A stretch of DNA of 64,000 nt from a bacterium (GTDB lineage Bacteria > Desulfobacterota > Binatia > Binatales > Binataceae). The stretch spans positions 1 through 64,000 of the forward strand of contig JADBKU010000001.1 of the NCBI GenBank assembly GCA_014896235.1, read 5' to 3'. Position 1 is the stretch's first letter; the number at the start of each line of letters is the position of its first letter. The translations under genes and the position numbers were made by a program. A model generated the notes under the pieces. The model worked only from the letters and a program-made list of their open reading frames with translations, was not told the DNA's origin and made no database searches. Shown in pieces: positions 40,248-51,130 of this stretch.

Positions 40248-40946
40248 ATGATCGTCATTCGCAAAGCTGAAGCACGCGGACGCACCGGAGCGGATTGGCT
40301 CGACAGCCGCCATTCGTTCTCGTTCGCGGAATATTACGATCCGCGCGAGATGGGTTTCTCGCGCCTGCGCGTGATCAACGACGACCGGATCGCGCCGGGC
40401 GGCGGCTTTCCGCCGCATGCGCATCGCGACATGGAGATCGTCACGTACGTGCTCGACGGCGCCGTGCGCCATCGCGACAGCCTGGGCAACGGTTCCGTAA
40501 TCGAAGCGGGCGAGGTGCAGCGGATGAGCGCGGGCACGGGCGTGACGCACAGCGAATTCAACGCGTCGGACTCGGCGCCGCTCCATCTGCTGCAAATCTG
40601 GATCGAGCCGGATCGCCGCGGCCATCAGCCGGGCTACGAGCAGCGCCGCTTCGCGCAGGATCGCAAGCGCAACCGGATGCTGCTGATCGCGTCGCCCGAC
40701 GGCCGCGAAAATTCGCTGCGGCTCAACCAGGATGCGCGGATTTATGCGGGCGTGCTAGAAACGGGCCATCCGGTGGAATTCGCCGCCGACCCGAAGCGCC
40801 ATCTGTATGTCCATCTGGTGCGCGGCGCGGCGGCGTTGAACGGAATCGCGATGCGCGCCGGCGACGGCGCCAAAATCACGGACGAAAGCGCGCTGACCTT
40901 CGCGGCGCCGGAAGAAGCTGAGGTTCTGCTCTTCGATCTTCCGTAA
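40248..40946 (+). CDS. pirin family protein (bicupin)
   Basis: A 232-residue cupin protein with the pirin N-terminal metal motif: GGFPPHAHRDMEIVTYVLDGAVRHRD near residues 50-73 (His-rich) and GTGVTHSEFN near 99-108. The C-terminal cupin is shorter, as usual. A perfect ribosome site (GAAGGAG) precedes the ATG. Pirins of this YhhW/YhaK type can oxidise quercetin-like flavonoids or act as redox-sensing regulators. Co-transcription with the MarR gene suggests response to aromatic or oxidative stress, but this is inference. Confidence 0.92.
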   Translation: MIVIRKAEARGRTGADWLDSRHSFSFAEYYDPREMGFSRLRVINDDRIAPGGGFPPHAHRDMEIVTYVLDGAVRHRDSLGNGSVIEAGEVQRMSAGTGVTHSEFNASDSAPLHLLQIWIEPDRRGHQPGYEQRRFAQDRKRNRMLLIASPDGRENSLRLNQDARIYAGVLETGHPVEFAADPKRHLYVHLVRGAAALNGIAMRAGDGAKITDESALTFAAPEEAEVLLFDLP

Positions 40947-41096
40947 CGCGCTCAATCGAGCGGCGCGGCTTTATGCCCTCATCCGCGCCGATCGACGCTT
41001 TTCATTTCAGCGAAGCGATCGCAATTTCAATCAAGCGCGCCGGCCGCGATCGGCGGTAGAATCGAACGTAATCGGACTTTCGGGAGGCCGTACGCG

Positions 41097-42002
41097 ATGC
41101 TGACCAATCGCGCGCTCTGGATAATCGAACGGAATTTGGATCGCCAGATTACGCTAAGCGAAATTGCCGACATCTGCGGCGTATCGAAAACCCATCTAGC
41201 TCACGCTTTCGGGGCAAGCACGGGCATTTCGGTGATGCGTTATCTGCGCGGCCGGCGTTTGAGTGCAGCGGCGCAGGCGCTAGCTGACGGCGCTCCCAAT
41301 ATCCTCACTTTGGCGCTCGAAATCGGTTATAGCTCGCACGAAGCCTTCTCGCGAGCGTTTCATCTCCAGTTCGGTTGCACTCCCGAGATGGTTCGGCAAA
41401 CAGCAAACACGGAGGGTTTGACAATGGTCAAAGCGTTGAAGCCCAGCGAAGGAAGCGGAATAAAATTGGAAAACCCGCGATTCGTCGCCGGTCCGCCGAT
41501 GCTGGCCGTCGGTCTCGCTGAACGCCATTCATTAGACACCGCGCACAATATCGCGGCGCAGTGGCAGCGCTTCATGGCGGTCTATGGTGATATCCCCGAC
41601 AAGGTCAATCCGATTCCTGTGGGCGTGACGACCAACATGGATGAAGACGGCAATTTCGAATATGTATGCGCCGTCGAGGTGTCGAAGTTTCCAGCCGGAC
41701 TAAGTGGCTTGGCTCAAATTCGGATTCCTGCGCAGAATTACGCCGTTTTTCTACATAGCGAGCACATCGCCCGAATCGTCGAAACTTACAGAGTGATTCT
41801 CAATGAGTGGCTCCCCGCCAATCATTGCGTCGCAGCGGATGGTCCAAGCCTCGAACGGCATCTTGAGACATTCGATCCGCGGACAGGGTTTGGCGGCGTC
41901 GAAATCTGGATTCCTCTCGCTGATGCTTCCGACTCGAATCGTTGCGAATTTGCCGCTTACGGGACGGGGGCGGCGGCGAGCAGGCCGGCGGCCTCGTCGT
42001 AA
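41097..42002 (+). CDS. AraC-family regulator with GyrI-like effector-binding domain
   Basis: A 301-residue protein. Residues 1-102 are an N-terminal AraC-type double helix-turn-helix (ITLSEIADICGVSKTHLAHAF, then ILTLALEIGYSSHEAFSRAFHLQFGCTP). Residues about 120-270 are a GyrI/SbmC-like ligand-binding domain ending in GGVEIWIPL, the usual end of that domain. About 25 further residues are encoded to the stop and overlap the convergent argC end by 46 bases, which suggests an extension. A ribosome site GGGAGG precedes the ATG. By eye the gene is clearly less GC-rich than its neighbours, so horizontal acquisition is possible. It probably senses a small hydrophobic cation or drug, like Rob/BmrR relatives. 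Confidence 0.88.
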   Translation: MLTNRALWIIERNLDRQITLSEIADICGVSKTHLAHAFGASTGISVMRYLRGRRLSAAAQALADGAPNILTLALEIGYSSHEAFSRAFHLQFGCTPEMVRQTANTEGLTMVKALKPSEGSGIKLENPRFVAGPPMLAVGLAERHSLDTAHNIAAQWQRFMAVYGDIPDKVNPIPVGVTTNMDEDGNFEYVCAVEVSKFPAGLSGLAQIRIPAQNYAVFLHSEHIARIVETYRVILNEWLPANHCVAADGPSLERHLETFDPRTGFGGVEIWIPLADASDSNRCEFAAYGTGAAASRPAASS

Positions 42003-43012
42003 CCGAGCATCAGGTTGAGATTCTGCACCGCCTGGCCGGCCGCGCCCTTGCCCAGATTGTCGATCGCCGTGATCACGCATAGCGTCTGCGAGCGCCGTTC
42101 GAGCACGGCGGCGATTTCGCAGAAATTGGTCGCGCGGACGTTTTTCAATTCCGGCAGTTCGCCCGGCTTGAGCAGGCGGATGAAGCGCGACTTGGCGAAG
42201 CTCGCCTCGAACGCGTCGCGCACGTCCTGTTCGGTCGTTCCGGAGCGGGGACGCATGAAGATCGAGCTCAGGATGCCGCGCGTCACCGGCAAAAGATGCG
42301 GCACGAACATCACGGCGACCTCGCGGCCGAGGGTCGCGCCGATCTCCTGTTCCATCTCGGGCGTATGGCGATGGTTGCCGATCTTGTAGGCGCGGAAATT
42401 CTCGTTGACCTCGGCGAAAAGCTGCTCGATCGAAGCTTGCCGCCGCGCGCCGGTCGTGCCCGATTTCGCGTCGATCACAATCGAGGCGGGATCGATCAGG
42501 TCGCGCTTGATCAGCGGCAGCAGTCCCAGCAGCGCGCCCGTCGGATAGCATCCGGGATTCGCGACGAGGCGCGCCTCGCGCAGTTCGCGGCGATGGAATT
42601 CACTGAGGCCGTAAACCGCCTCCTTGAGCATCGCAGGCGCGGGATGCTCGGCGCCGTAGGTCTGGCGATAGGCGGCGGGATCCTTGAGGCGGAAGTCGGC
42701 CGATACGTCGATCGCTTTGATTCCCGCCTGCACGAGGTCGGCGAGAATCGGCGCGCCGACCCGCTCCGGCAGGCAGGAGATGACGATCTCAGCGCGGCCG
42801 CGAATCAGATCGGCGCGCAGTTCCTCGAACGGCGGCAGATCGATTCCGGCCATGTGCCGGTAAACCTCGGCGACTTCGCGGCCGGCGTAATGCTCGGAGG
42901 TCAGGACGGCCAATTCGACGAATGGATGGCCGGCGAGGATACGCACCGCTTCAATTCCGGAATAGCCGGACGCACCCAACACCGCTACTCTAACCCTGTC
43001 GTGCGAAGCCAT
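41957..43012 (-). CDS. argC: N-acetyl-gamma-glutamyl-phosphate reductase
   Basis: Third enzyme of arginine synthesis. The 351-residue protein has the nucleotide-binding VLGASGYSGIEAVRIL at 11-26, the catalytic Cys155 in ANPGCYPTGA, and a RHTPEMEQEIG region (HRHTPE) with the second active-site His. It lies downstream of rplM-rpsI on the same strand, and its 3' end overlaps the AraC gene. The usual argJ or argB partner is not nearby. Confidence 0.96.
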   Translation of the reverse strand: MASHDRVRVAVLGASGYSGIEAVRILAGHPFVELAVLTSEHYAGREVAEVYRHMAGIDLPPFEELRADLIRGRAEIVISCLPERVGAPILADLVQAGIKAIDVSADFRLKDPAAYRQTYGAEHPAPAMLKEAVYGLSEFHRRELREARLVANPGCYPTGALLGLLPLIKRDLIDPASIVIDAKSGTTGARRQASIEQLFAEVNENFRAYKIGNHRHTPEMEQEIGATLGREVAVMFVPHLLPVTRGILSSIFMRPRSGTTEQDVRDAFEASFAKSRFIRLLKPGELPELKNVRATNFCEIAAVLERRSQTLCVITAIDNLGKGAAGQAVQNLNLMLGYDEAAGLLAAAPVP

Positions 43013-43193
43013 CAGGGGTCCCGAGGCGCCTCCTTGAGAATTAATGTCGGTTTAATCGCAATATCACGTAAGCGGACGGGTGGCCAGTCGCGCCGCCGGA
43101 TCAATCAACAGATTTTCGCGCGTCAAATCGAAACGGCAACGGCGTCCGCCGGAGCGCCGGATGGACGCCGCTGCCATGTTTTCGCGCGCCGCT

Positions 43194-43592
43194 TTAGCGC
43201 TTGGAGTATTGAGGACGCTTGCGCGCCTTGTGATGGCCGTACTTCTTGCGCTCGACCTCGCGCGGATCGCGGGTGAGCATCCCGTTCTTCCGCAACGCCG
43301 GGCGCATCGCTTCGGAAACTGCGACCAACGCGCGCGAGATGCCGTGGCGGACGGCGTCGGCCTGCGCCGACGAGCCGCCGCCGCGGACGCTGACAATCGC
43401 GTCGTACTGGCCGCGGGTTTCGGTGATTTCGAACGGCTCCAGAATCCGCATCCGCGCGGTGTCGCGCGGAAAATAATCTTCGAGCGAGCGATCGTTTACG
43501 GTCACCGTGCCGGAGCCGGGGCGCAGGCGCACGCTCGCGACCGCGGTTTTGCGCCGGCCGGTGGTGCGAATGACGTTGGTCTTTTCTGCCAT
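43194..43592 (-). CDS. rpsI: 30S ribosomal protein S9
   Basis: A 132-residue basic protein with the S9 signature [19 protein letters not shown] in the middle and the conserved basic C-terminal tail ending RKRPQYSKR, which reaches the P-site tRNA. The N-terminus has the [15 protein letters not shown] segment. It is 30 bases downstream of rplM, the universal L13-S9 operon order. Confidence 0.98.
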   Translation of the reverse strand: MAEKTNVIRTTGRRKTAVASVRLRPGSGTVTVNDRSLEDYFPRDTARMRILEPFEITETRGQYDAIVSVRGGGSSAQADAVRHGISRALVAVSEAMRPALRKNGMLTRDPREVERKKYGHHKARKRPQYSKR

Positions 43593-43622
43593 CTTGCTGA
43601 CGTATAGCGCGAATCGCGCGGT

Positions 43623-44069
43623 TTACAGGCTGATTTCCTGTGGTTGCTGCGCGGCGTGCGGATGCTCGCCGCCGCGGTAAACCTTGAGCTTGGTGAAGAG
43701 CCGCCGGCCCAACCGGTTCTTCGGCAGCATCCCATGCACGGCCATCTCGACCAGCCGCTCCGGATTGGTCTCGAGCAGTTTCCCGGCGGTGGTCGTGCGA
43801 ATTCCGCCGGGATAGCCGGTATGCCGGTGATAAACCTTGTCGGTCGCCTTCGCGCCGGTCAATTTGACTTTGGCCGCGTTGATTACGACGACAAAATCGC
43901 CGGCGTCCTGATTCGGCGTGAAATCCGGGCGATGCTTGCCGCGCAGCACGCTGGCGGCGCGCGCCGCGACCCGCCCGAGGGAGCGGCCATCGGCGTCGAT
44001 AATGACCCAGTGGCGCGCCCGCAGCGCCGCCTCGCGCGATACGCTCCTGGTTTGTTCGGTCAGCTTCAA
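43623..44069 (-). CDS. rplM: 50S ribosomal protein L13
   Basis: Family motifs: [27 protein letters not shown] near the N-terminus, [27 protein letters not shown] and the signature [24 protein letters not shown] near the C-terminus. No ATG lies at the usual start; the best start is TTG 44069, preceded by GCAGGT, giving 148 residues, the normal length. The longer frame up to ATG 44138 would reach to the tRNA-Asp gene and lacks family support. It leads the rplM-rpsI pair. Confidence 0.95.
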   Translation of the reverse strand: MKLTEQTRSVSREAALRARHWVIIDADGRSLGRVAARAASVLRGKHRPDFTPNQDAGDFVVVINAAKVKLTGAKATDKVYHRHTGYPGGIRTTTAGKLLETNPERLVEMAVHGMLPKNRLGRRLFTKLKVYRGGEHPHAAQQPQEISL

Positions 44070-44144
44070 GTTACCTGCACCTGCCGACTTCGTGGATCGC
44101 GCCGGTCCGATGCGACCATGCGAGCGCGCCACGTTCAAAATTGT

Positions 44145-44222
44145 TGGCGGGGCCGATGGGATTTGAACCCACGACTTCCGACGTGACAGGCCGGCGTTCT
44201 AACCGGGCTGAACTACGACCCC
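44145..44222 (-). tRNA. tRNA-Asp (anticodon GTC)
   Basis: On the minus strand a full cloverleaf is readable: acceptor GGGGTCG (44222-44216) pairing with CGGCCCC, D-stem GTTC/GAAC, anticodon stem CCGGC/GTCGG with loop CTGTCAC, T-arm GTGGG-TTCAAAT-CCCAT, discriminator G and an encoded CCA. Anticodon GTC gives aspartate, and the layout matches E. coli tRNA-Asp closely. It lies 75 bases upstream of rplM on the same strand. Confidence 0.97.
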
Positions 44223-44360
44223 GCCGAAACTGATATTTGTACATGCCGGGCGCGTCCGGCACAAGGGCGCGGCGCCGAATCGCCGCACGCCGCCGCCCAT
44301 GTCGGCGACCGCGCGAACGCCAATGATGCCGTCCAGGATCGCCTGACGCAAGATTACCTT

Positions 44361-45991
44361 CTAACGGCCGAGCAAGCCGTAAACATCGACGGAATTCTGA
44401 GTGCCGATGTAGACGCGTCCGTCCGCGACCATCGGGGTGGTGAATTTCACCGCCGGCCCGGCGATATCGCGCTTGCCCGCCAATTCGCTGTCGTACAGCT
44501 CATTCAAGTTCGTTGCGTCGTAGGCGTACAGGACGGCCGGACCGCCCGACAGGAACTGATCGATCTGAATCGCCCATACGATGCCGTTTTTAAGCCCGTT
44601 GGACGAGACCGACGGAACCACGCCCGGATAGCCGAAAGCGTTTCCCGTGGTCATCTCGCCATCGACGTTGAATTGCCCTTTGACCAAAGGAAAGGCGAGC
44701 AATGGCCGATTTTGCGGACCAAAGTAGAACGTATTGTTGAAAAATGCGCCGGGCGTGTATGTCATCCCGAGCATCGACGGCACTTCCTGCACGATTTGCG
44801 AATCGTCGTCGGGGTTGTAACGGCCCAGGTTGTCGCGATCGAGCAGATAAACGGTGCCGACCTTCGCGACGAAAGCAGATGCGGTCCGGTTTGCTGGTCA
44901 GGCAAAACGATCGTGCCGGTGGGGCCGAAATCGAGATCGCTTTCGCTGAATTCGTTCTGCTCGTACGGGGTGAAGAAATCCGTCACACGAAACCGGCGCA
45001 GCCCCTTGACGGTCGTTTCGGCCAGCTTGATTACGCTGTCGCCGTAATCGGGGCCGCCGGTATCGGCGTCGAACGTGCCGTTGCCCGAGGAGACATAGAT
45101 ACTGCCCGAGGCGTCCGCGGCAGGCCCATTGGCGCCCTGCCAGATGCCGCCTTCGGCGCCGTTCGGCGTGTCGTTGAAGACGTCGGTCAACGCGAGCGTT
45201 TTCGCGTCGTATCCGAGCACCCATCCATGGAAAGGAGGATGGTCGCCGTGGGAAGCGAAGGCGATGTAAATTTTTCCGCCGATTTCCGCCAGCGCCGCGC
45301 GTTGATTTTCGCGCAGAGCGTTGAAAGGGATAATGCCGTTCGACGCAGCGCCGGCGCCGCTGCCGGCGACGGTAGGCGCGATAATTTGCGGCGAACCGGG
45401 CCGTTCCGCGCCGGTCGCGATATCGAGCGCGTGCAGGCGCTGCACGTAGAGGCCCAACTCCTGCGTCTTGGCGACGACATAAATCGTGCCCGACGGGTCG
45501 ATGACGGGCGTGCTGGTGATGCCGATTTCCGGACGAATGTCTTTGGTGCCGACTGCGTCAGAGGCGACGGTCGTTACGCCGGCTTCCGGATCGATGAAGC
45601 TGCGATGCCACAATGGCGCCGGATCGCGTCCGGACGCGTCGAAGGCGTACACGCTATCATGTTCGGTGGCGACGTAAACCACGTTATGAACGCCTTTGCC
45701 GGGTATTTCGACGTTCCTGACATACAGCGGCTGGGCATAGACGTAGCCGTCCACCGGCAGTCTGCCGATTTTGCCGAACGTCGCCGGATTCACATTGGCT
45801 GGCGTTAGCGTCGATTCGTTCGTATTAGCGCCGGTACGGCCATTGTCATAATGATAGGTAAAGACGCCGGAATACGTGGCCGATGGCGCCATTTGATGTA
45901 CGGCGGCGGCTGCCGGTTCCGAAGTCGCGGCGAGCGGCGTAAAGCAGGTTAAGATGAAAAGAACCCGGATGAGGCGTGTCGGAATGCGCAT
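44361..45991 (-). pseudogene. PQQ-type beta-propeller secreted protein, frameshifted
   Basis: A periplasmic or extracellular protein with a signal peptide (residues about 1-31, RLIRVLFILTCFTPLAATS then AAAA cleavage area) and repeated propeller blades (VVYVATEHDSVYAFDASGRDP, GTIYVVAKTQ, GKIYIAFAS, GSIYVSSGNGTFDAD, VGTVYLLDRDN, GRVYIGTQNSVDVYG). The frame from ATG 45991 runs correctly to about 44875, then shifts; the matching continuation is in another frame to the stop at 44361. Total length, 1631 bases, is one short of a multiple of three, and the TTT at 44874-44872 (minus strand) would restore the frame as TTTT. It may be a decayed gene or a sequencing error. Such proteins are annotated as outer membrane or pyrroloquinoline quinone-repeat proteins; enzyme activity is unproven. 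Confidence 0.75.
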
Positions 45992-46073
45992 TTATTCGAT
46001 TCGAGATGTTTTAGTGATCGCAGGGTTGGCGCAACGATTCAACTGGCTTGGCGCGCTTCGTTTGTTGCGGTGA

Positions 46074-46631
46074 ATGATGGAGAGATCATTGGACCAGGAT
46101 AAGAAGCTGGGAAGTTCCGCACGAGCTGGAAAATCGGCTTGGCGTCCGCCGCGCCCGCGTTGGATTCCGTGGCTTGCGGCGGGAGTCTGCGTCGCCGCCA
46201 TTCTAACCCTGGGATCGCCGCTTTTTTCATATGTGCGCACCGGCGAGATGATCGGACCGATCCTCGCCGCGATTATGCCCGGCGACGGGCCGGGCGCGCT
46301 CGCCCACTGGCATATCCTGATTCGCTGGAGCGCGCATTTCATCGAATACGCCGTGCTTTATCTTGCTCTCGCGCTCGGGCCGATGCGAGGGCGGCCGCTG
46401 CTCGCTTTTAGCGCGTGCCTGCTGATCGCCGCGCTCGACGAGAGCCTGCAATTATTGACGGTTTCACGCAGCGGAAGGTTAGCTGACGTCGCCTTGGATA
46501 TGACTGGGCCCGCAGCGATACTGATGCTGGCGCTGCCGTACTGGGAAAATCGCGCGTGGCGCCGGACCGCTCCGCCCGCGCGCGGCGCGCAAGCGCCGGC
46601 GAAAACCGCGCGCCGCGCGGGCCGCGCTTGA
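46074..46631 (+). CDS. VanZ-like membrane protein
   Basis: A 185-residue inner-membrane protein with about four helices (near residues 31-46, 82-98, 108-123 and 142-154). The helical core HFIEYAVLYLALALG and the LDESLQLLTVSRSGRLADVALDMTG loop match the VanZ family. The N-terminus is basic, and the C-terminus is Arg/Ala-rich. Divergent from the propeller gene with only 82 bases between. VanZ proteins are linked to glycopeptide tolerance or to envelope and exosortase clusters; the function here is unknown. Confidence 0.82.
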   Translation: MMERSLDQDKKLGSSARAGKSAWRPPRPRWIPWLAAGVCVAAILTLGSPLFSYVRTGEMIGPILAAIMPGDGPGALAHWHILIRWSAHFIEYAVLYLALALGPMRGRPLLAFSACLLIAALDESLQLLTVSRSGRLADVALDMTGPAAILMLALPYWENRAWRRTAPPARGAQAPAKTARRAGRA

Positions 46632-46721
46632 TATGCGCCGCCGCGATGTGGTGCAATCTTTGACCGTCGCGTTGCGGGAAGATTTTGTCGCCTGCGACGC
46701 GGCGGCGTCAGGGAGACCATC

Positions 46722-48395
46722 ATGGCCGATAATTTCAGAAGCAAGCTGATCACCCACGGCGTGCAGCGTTCGCCGAACCGCGCGATGCTGCGCGCGGTCG
46801 GGTTTGGCGACGACGACTTCACCAAGCCGATCATCGGAATCGCCAACGCCTACAGCACGATCACTCCGTGCAACATGAGCCTTGACGTGCTGGCCCGGCG
46901 CGCCGAGGACGCCGCGCGCGCCGCCGGCGCGATGCCGCAGGTGTTCGGCACGATTACCGTCAGCGACGGAATCGCGATGGGCACCGAAGGCATGAAGTAT
47001 TCGCTGGTCTCGCGCGAAGTTATCGCCGATTCGATCGAAACCGCAACCAACGCGCAGGCGATGGACGGCGTGGTCACGATCGGGGGCTGCGACAAGAACA
47101 TGCCTGGCGCGATGATCGCGATCGCGCGAATGAATATTCCGTCGATTTTCGTTTACGGCGGCACGATCAAGCCCGGCCATTACAACGGACGCGACCTGAC
47201 CATCGTCAGCGCCTTCGAGGCGGTCGGCCAATACAGCGCCCATGCGATCGACGAGAAAGAACTGATCGAGGTCGAGCGCCGCGCCTGTCCGGGCGCGGGA
47301 TCGTGCGGCGGAATGTACACCGCCAACACGATGTCCTCGGCGATCGAGGCGATGGGGATGAGCCTGCCGTATTCCTCGACGATGTCGGCGATCGACGCCG
47401 AGAAGGCCGAGAGCGCGGCGCAATCGGCCGAGGCCGTCGTCAACGCCGTGCGGCGCCGGCTGCTGCCGCGCCAGATCATGACGCGCAAAGCGTTCGAGAA
47501 CGCGATCGCCGTCGTGATGGCGGTGGGCGGTTCGACCAACGCGGTGCTGCATCTGCTGGCGATCGCCCACGCCGCCGAAGTGCCGCTGACGATCGACGAT
47601 TTCGAAACAATTCGCCAGCGCGTGCCGGTGCTTTGCGACCTGAAGCCCTCCGGGCGCTACGTCGCGACGGACCTGCATCGCGTGGGCGGCATCCCGCAGG
47701 TCATGAAGATGCTGCTCAATCACGGCCTGCTCCATGGCGACGAGATGACCATCACCGGCCGCACGATCGCGCAGACGCTGGCCGAAGTTCCCGACGCGCC
47801 GCGCAAGGACCAGGACGTGATTCGGCAGTGGAACGAGCCGCTCTATCCGCAAGGCCATCTCGCGATTCTGCGCGGCAATCTCGCGACCGAAGGCGCGGTC
47901 GCCAAAATCACCGGCATCAAGCACCGCGAAATCACCGGTCCGGCGCGCGTCTTCGAGTGCGAGGAGGACTGCCTGACGGCGATTCTCGCGGGCAAAATCA
48001 AAAAGGGCGACGTGCTGGTAATCCGTTACGAAGGGCCGAAGGGCGGTCCGGGGATGCGCGAGATGCTGTCGCCGACCTCGGCGATAATCGGCGCCGGACT
48101 CGGCGATTCGGTTGGCCTTATCACCGACGGCCGTTTCTCAGGCGGGACCTATGGTCTGGTGGTCGGTCACGTTGCGCCGGAAGCGCAGGTCGGCGGCCTG
48201 ATCGCGCTCGTGCATGAAGGTGATTCGATTACGATCGACAGCGTCAAGCGGGTGCTTCAACTGAACGTGCCGGACGACGAAATCGCGCGGCGCCGCGCCG
48301 CATGGCAGCCGCCGAAGCCGCGCTACACCCGCGGCGTGCTGGCGAAATATGCCGCGCAAGTTTCGTCGAGCAGCCTTGGCGCCGTCACCGACTGA
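46722..48395 (+). CDS. ilvD: dihydroxy-acid dehydratase
   Basis: Dehydrates 2,3-dihydroxy-isovalerate and -3-methylvalerate in branched-chain amino-acid synthesis. The 557-residue protein has the ILVD/EDD motifs [14 protein letters not shown] near 43-56 and [10 protein letters not shown] near 123-132. The Fe-S cluster cysteines are in these motifs and in [17 protein letters not shown] near 190-206, and a C-terminal [19 protein letters not shown] region carries the second signature. Ribosome site GGGAGA is eight bases before the ATG. With cimA upstream it indicates isoleucine synthesis via citramalate. Confidence 0.97.
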   Translation: MADNFRSKLITHGVQRSPNRAMLRAVGFGDDDFTKPIIGIANAYSTITPCNMSLDVLARRAEDAARAAGAMPQVFGTITVSDGIAMGTEGMKYSLVSREVIADSIETATNAQAMDGVVTIGGCDKNMPGAMIAIARMNIPSIFVYGGTIKPGHYNGRDLTIVSAFEAVGQYSAHAIDEKELIEVERRACPGAGSCGGMYTANTMSSAIEAMGMSLPYSSTMSAIDAEKAESAAQSAEAVVNAVRRRLLPRQIMTRKAFENAIAVVMAVGGSTNAVLHLLAIAHAAEVPLTIDDFETIRQRVPVLCDLKPSGRYVATDLHRVGGIPQVMKMLLNHGLLHGDEMTITGRTIAQTLAEVPDAPRKDQDVIRQWNEPLYPQGHLAILRGNLATEGAVAKITGIKHREITGPARVFECEEDCLTAILAGKIKKGDVLVIRYEGPKGGPGMREMLSPTSAIIGAGLGDSVGLITDGRFSGGTYGLVVGHVAPEAQVGGLIALVHEGDSITIDSVKRVLQLNVPDDEIARRRAAWQPPKPRYTRGVLAKYAAQVSSSSLGAVTD

Positions 48396-48415
48396 CGCGA
48401 ACGCCGCCGGCGCGC

Positions 48416-48715
48416 TCAACAAATCCGGCGCTTGATCTGTTCGCGCACCAGTTCATGCGCGACGCGCAGCAGATTCTGCGCCTCCGCGGACAGCGACAGA
48501 TACTCGCTTGCACTGACGCCCCGGAAAGCTATTCCAGACGCGCCGGCCGCCAGCACAAGGATTTCGCCGCATCCGCGGCAGATGCTGACCAGATTTTCGG
48601 CGGGAGCGCCGCTTCCAGCGAGATTTTCCCGCTCAGCGAGATCGGTCGCGCAGATTGGACAGGTGGTCAGGACCGGCGACCTGCCGCCGAGCGAATTGAA
48701 AGACCCGCCAAACAT
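48416..48715 (-). CDS. small zinc-ribbon protein, unknown function
   Basis: A 99-residue protein starting at ATG 48715, supported by GGGGGAG about nine bases upstream; the frame is open to 48763. It has two cysteine pairs, CPIC near residue 20 and CRGC near 47, a zinc-ribbon spacing, followed by a helical C-terminal half (LSAEAQNLLRVAHELVREQ). It is convergent with ilvD. No family recognised; possibly a small nucleic-acid-binding or regulatory protein. Confidence 0.6.
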   Translation of the reverse strand: MFGGSFNSLGGRSPVLTTCPICATDLAERENLAGSGAPAENLVSICRGCGEILVLAAGASGIAFRGVSASEYLSLSAEAQNLLRVAHELVREQIKRRIC

Positions 48716-48988
48716 CACAACTCCCCCTTTACGACGTTCCCGATCATGACCGCAAGTCTCCAAAATTGGCCACCGCGCCGTTCGTGAAACGCCGCCGCGT
48801 TGATTTAATCGAAGCGCATAACGGGATGGAAGGGGTTTGTGGTGCGAGGCGCCTAAGGCCCCGGGTTTTTAACCATATCCGAATCGCGTCCGCCGCGGGG
48901 CCGATTCTGCTATAGAATTTGATCGAGCGGTCGAACGGCGTATCGGCGCAAAGCGGGCGGGATACGAGGCGCGATGAGGCGTTAAGAC

Positions 48989-51052
48989 GTGAAGGCGGGC
49001 CAAGACTTTCATAATCTCTATAATCACGATTTTATTCGCGCGGCTGTGGCGATCCCGGCCGTGCGCGTGGCCGATCCTTCTTTCAATGCGGCGCGGACCA
49101 TCGAGCTGATGAAACGGGCGGCTGAAAAGAAGGCGCTGGTCGTCCTGTTTCCGGAATTGGGGCTTTCCGCCTACACCTGCGACGATTTGTTTCATCAGCG
49201 CGCGCTCCTCGACGGATGTATCGACGGGCTTGCGCGAATACTCGATGCGTCGCGCGATCTTCCAATCGTCGTTGTGGTTGGGATGCCGCTCGTGGTCGAC
49301 AATCTGCTTTTCAACTGCGCGGTGGTGTTGAAGCGCGGGCGGATTCTCGGCGTTTCGCCCAAGAGTTACCCGCCGAATTACCGCGAATTTTACGAGCTTC
49401 GCCAGTTCCATCCGGGCGGCAACGCGAGCCGCGCGGAAATCGAGCTGGCTGGACAGCGCGGCGTGCCGTTCGGCGCCAAGTTGATCTTTGCGGCCAGCGA
49501 TCCGCGAGATTTCGCCTTTCACGTCGAAATTTGCGAGGACCTGTGGACGCCGATTCCGCCGTCTTCTTACGCCGCGATGGCGGGCGCGACCGTGCTGCTC
49601 AATCTTTCCGCGTCGAATATCACCGTTGGCAAGGCCGATTACCGGCGCGAGCTGGTGAGCGGGCAATCCGCGCGATGCCTTGCGGCGTACCTTTATTCGG
49701 CCGCGGGCGCGGGCGAATCGACGACCGATTTGGCCTGGGACGGGCACGCGCTGATTTGCGAGAACGGCAACATCATCGCCGAGTCCGAACGCTTCCATTA
49801 CGGCCCGCAATTGATCTGCTCCGAAATCGACCTGGAGCGGCTGGGGCAGGAGCGGATGCGCCAGACCAGTTTCGGCTATGCGGCCGCCGCCGCGCGCGCC
49901 GAGTTGGCGGGCTTCCGGCGGATCGAGTTCGACGCGGAGCCGCCGCGCACCGGCGAACTGATGCTCGAGCGGCGCTACGAGCGGTTTCCTTATGTGCCGT
50001 CGGATCCGGCGCGGCGGGGCGAGCGCTGCGCGGAAGTTTATGAAATTCAGGTCCAGGGGCTGGCGACGCGCCTCAAGGCGAGCGGAATCGAGCGGCTGGT
50101 AATCGGAATTTCCGGCGGCATCGATTCGACCCACGCATTGCTGGTCTGCGCACAGGCGCTCGACCGGCTGGGGCTGCCGCGACGCAATCTATTGGCCTAC
50201 ACGATGCCCGGTTTCGCGACCAGCGCGCGCACGCTGGCGCAGGCGCGCCGCCTGATGGCGGCGATCGAGTGCGAACCGCATGAACTGGATATCCGGCCGA
50301 GCGCGATACAGATGCTCAAGGATATCGGCCATCCCTATGGCGACGGTCATGAGCAGTATGACGTCACCTTCGAGAACGTGCAGGCGGGCGAACGCACCAG
50401 CCATCTCTTTCGCCTCGCGAACCATCATCGGGCGCTGGTGGTTGGCACGGGAGATTTGAGCGAGCTGGCGCTGGGATGGTGCACCTACGGCGTCGGCGAT
50501 CACATGTCGCATTACGCGGTCAATGCGAGCGTGCCGAAAACGTTGATCCAGCACGTGATTCGATGGGTCGCCGACACGGCGCGGTTCGGCGCCGAAGCGA
50601 GCGGCATCCTGCGTGAAATCCTCGCGACCGAGATCAGTCCGGAACTGGTGCCGTCGCGCGCTGGCGCCGCAGGTCCGGAACAGGCGACTGAGGCGATCGT
50701 CGGTCCCTACGAATTGCAGGATTTCAATCTCTACTACACCGTGCGCTTCGGCTATCCGCCGCCGAAGATCGCGTTTATCGCGTGGTCGGCGTGGCGCGAT
50801 CGCGCGCTGGGCGGATGGCCCGATATTCCGCAGGAGCGGCGCAATCAATACAGCCTCGCCGAAATCAAAGGCCATCTGCGGAGCTTTCTTTACCGCTTCT
50901 TCAAGCTGAGCCAGTTCAAGCGCAGTTGTATCCCGAACGCGCCGAAAGTCGGATCGGGCGGATCGTTGTCGCCGCGCGGCGATTGGCGCGCGCCCAGCGA
51001 CAGCGAAGCCGCCGCGTGGATGGCGGAGTTGGATCTGATCCCCGATCGCTAG
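48989..51052 (+). CDS. nadE: NAD+ synthase, glutamine-hydrolysing
   Basis: Amidates NaAD to NAD. The 687-residue protein has an N-terminal nitrilase-fold glutaminase with the Glu56-Lys125-Cys182 triad ([34 protein letters not shown]) and a C-terminal NH3-dependent synthetase domain with the P-loop SGGIDST near residue 373 and a [12 protein letters not shown] motif near 490. Start is GTG 48989. About 80 bases upstream is TATAGAAT (48911-48918), a possible -10 element without a good -35. This long form occurs in many actinobacteria and proteobacteria. Confidence 0.95.
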   Translation: MKAGQDFHNLYNHDFIRAAVAIPAVRVADPSFNAARTIELMKRAAEKKALVVLFPELGLSAYTCDDLFHQRALLDGCIDGLARILDASRDLPIVVVVGMPLVVDNLLFNCAVVLKRGRILGVSPKSYPPNYREFYELRQFHPGGNASRAEIELAGQRGVPFGAKLIFAASDPRDFAFHVEICEDLWTPIPPSSYAAMAGATVLLNLSASNITVGKADYRRELVSGQSARCLAAYLYSAAGAGESTTDLAWDGHALICENGNIIAESERFHYGPQLICSEIDLERLGQERMRQTSFGYAAAAARAELAGFRRIEFDAEPPRTGELMLERRYERFPYVPSDPARRGERCAEVYEIQVQGLATRLKASGIERLVIGISGGIDSTHALLVCAQALDRLGLPRRNLLAYTMPGFATSARTLAQARRLMAAIECEPHELDIRPSAIQMLKDIGHPYGDGHEQYDVTFENVQAGERTSHLFRLANHHRALVVGTGDLSELALGWCTYGVGDHMSHYAVNASVPKTLIQHVIRWVADTARFGAEASGILREILATEISPELVPSRAGAAGPEQATEAIVGPYELQDFNLYYTVRFGYPPPKIAFIAWSAWRDRALGGWPDIPQERRNQYSLAEIKGHLRSFLYRFFKLSQFKRSCIPNAPKVGSGGSLSPRGDWRAPSDSEAAAWMAELDLIPDR

Positions 51053-51130
51053 GGAAGTTCCGCACAAGAACCGCGTGTCGGAAGCGCGCGCGACTCCCGC
51101 ATCGTCAATTACGGGCGTGACTGCCGCGGC

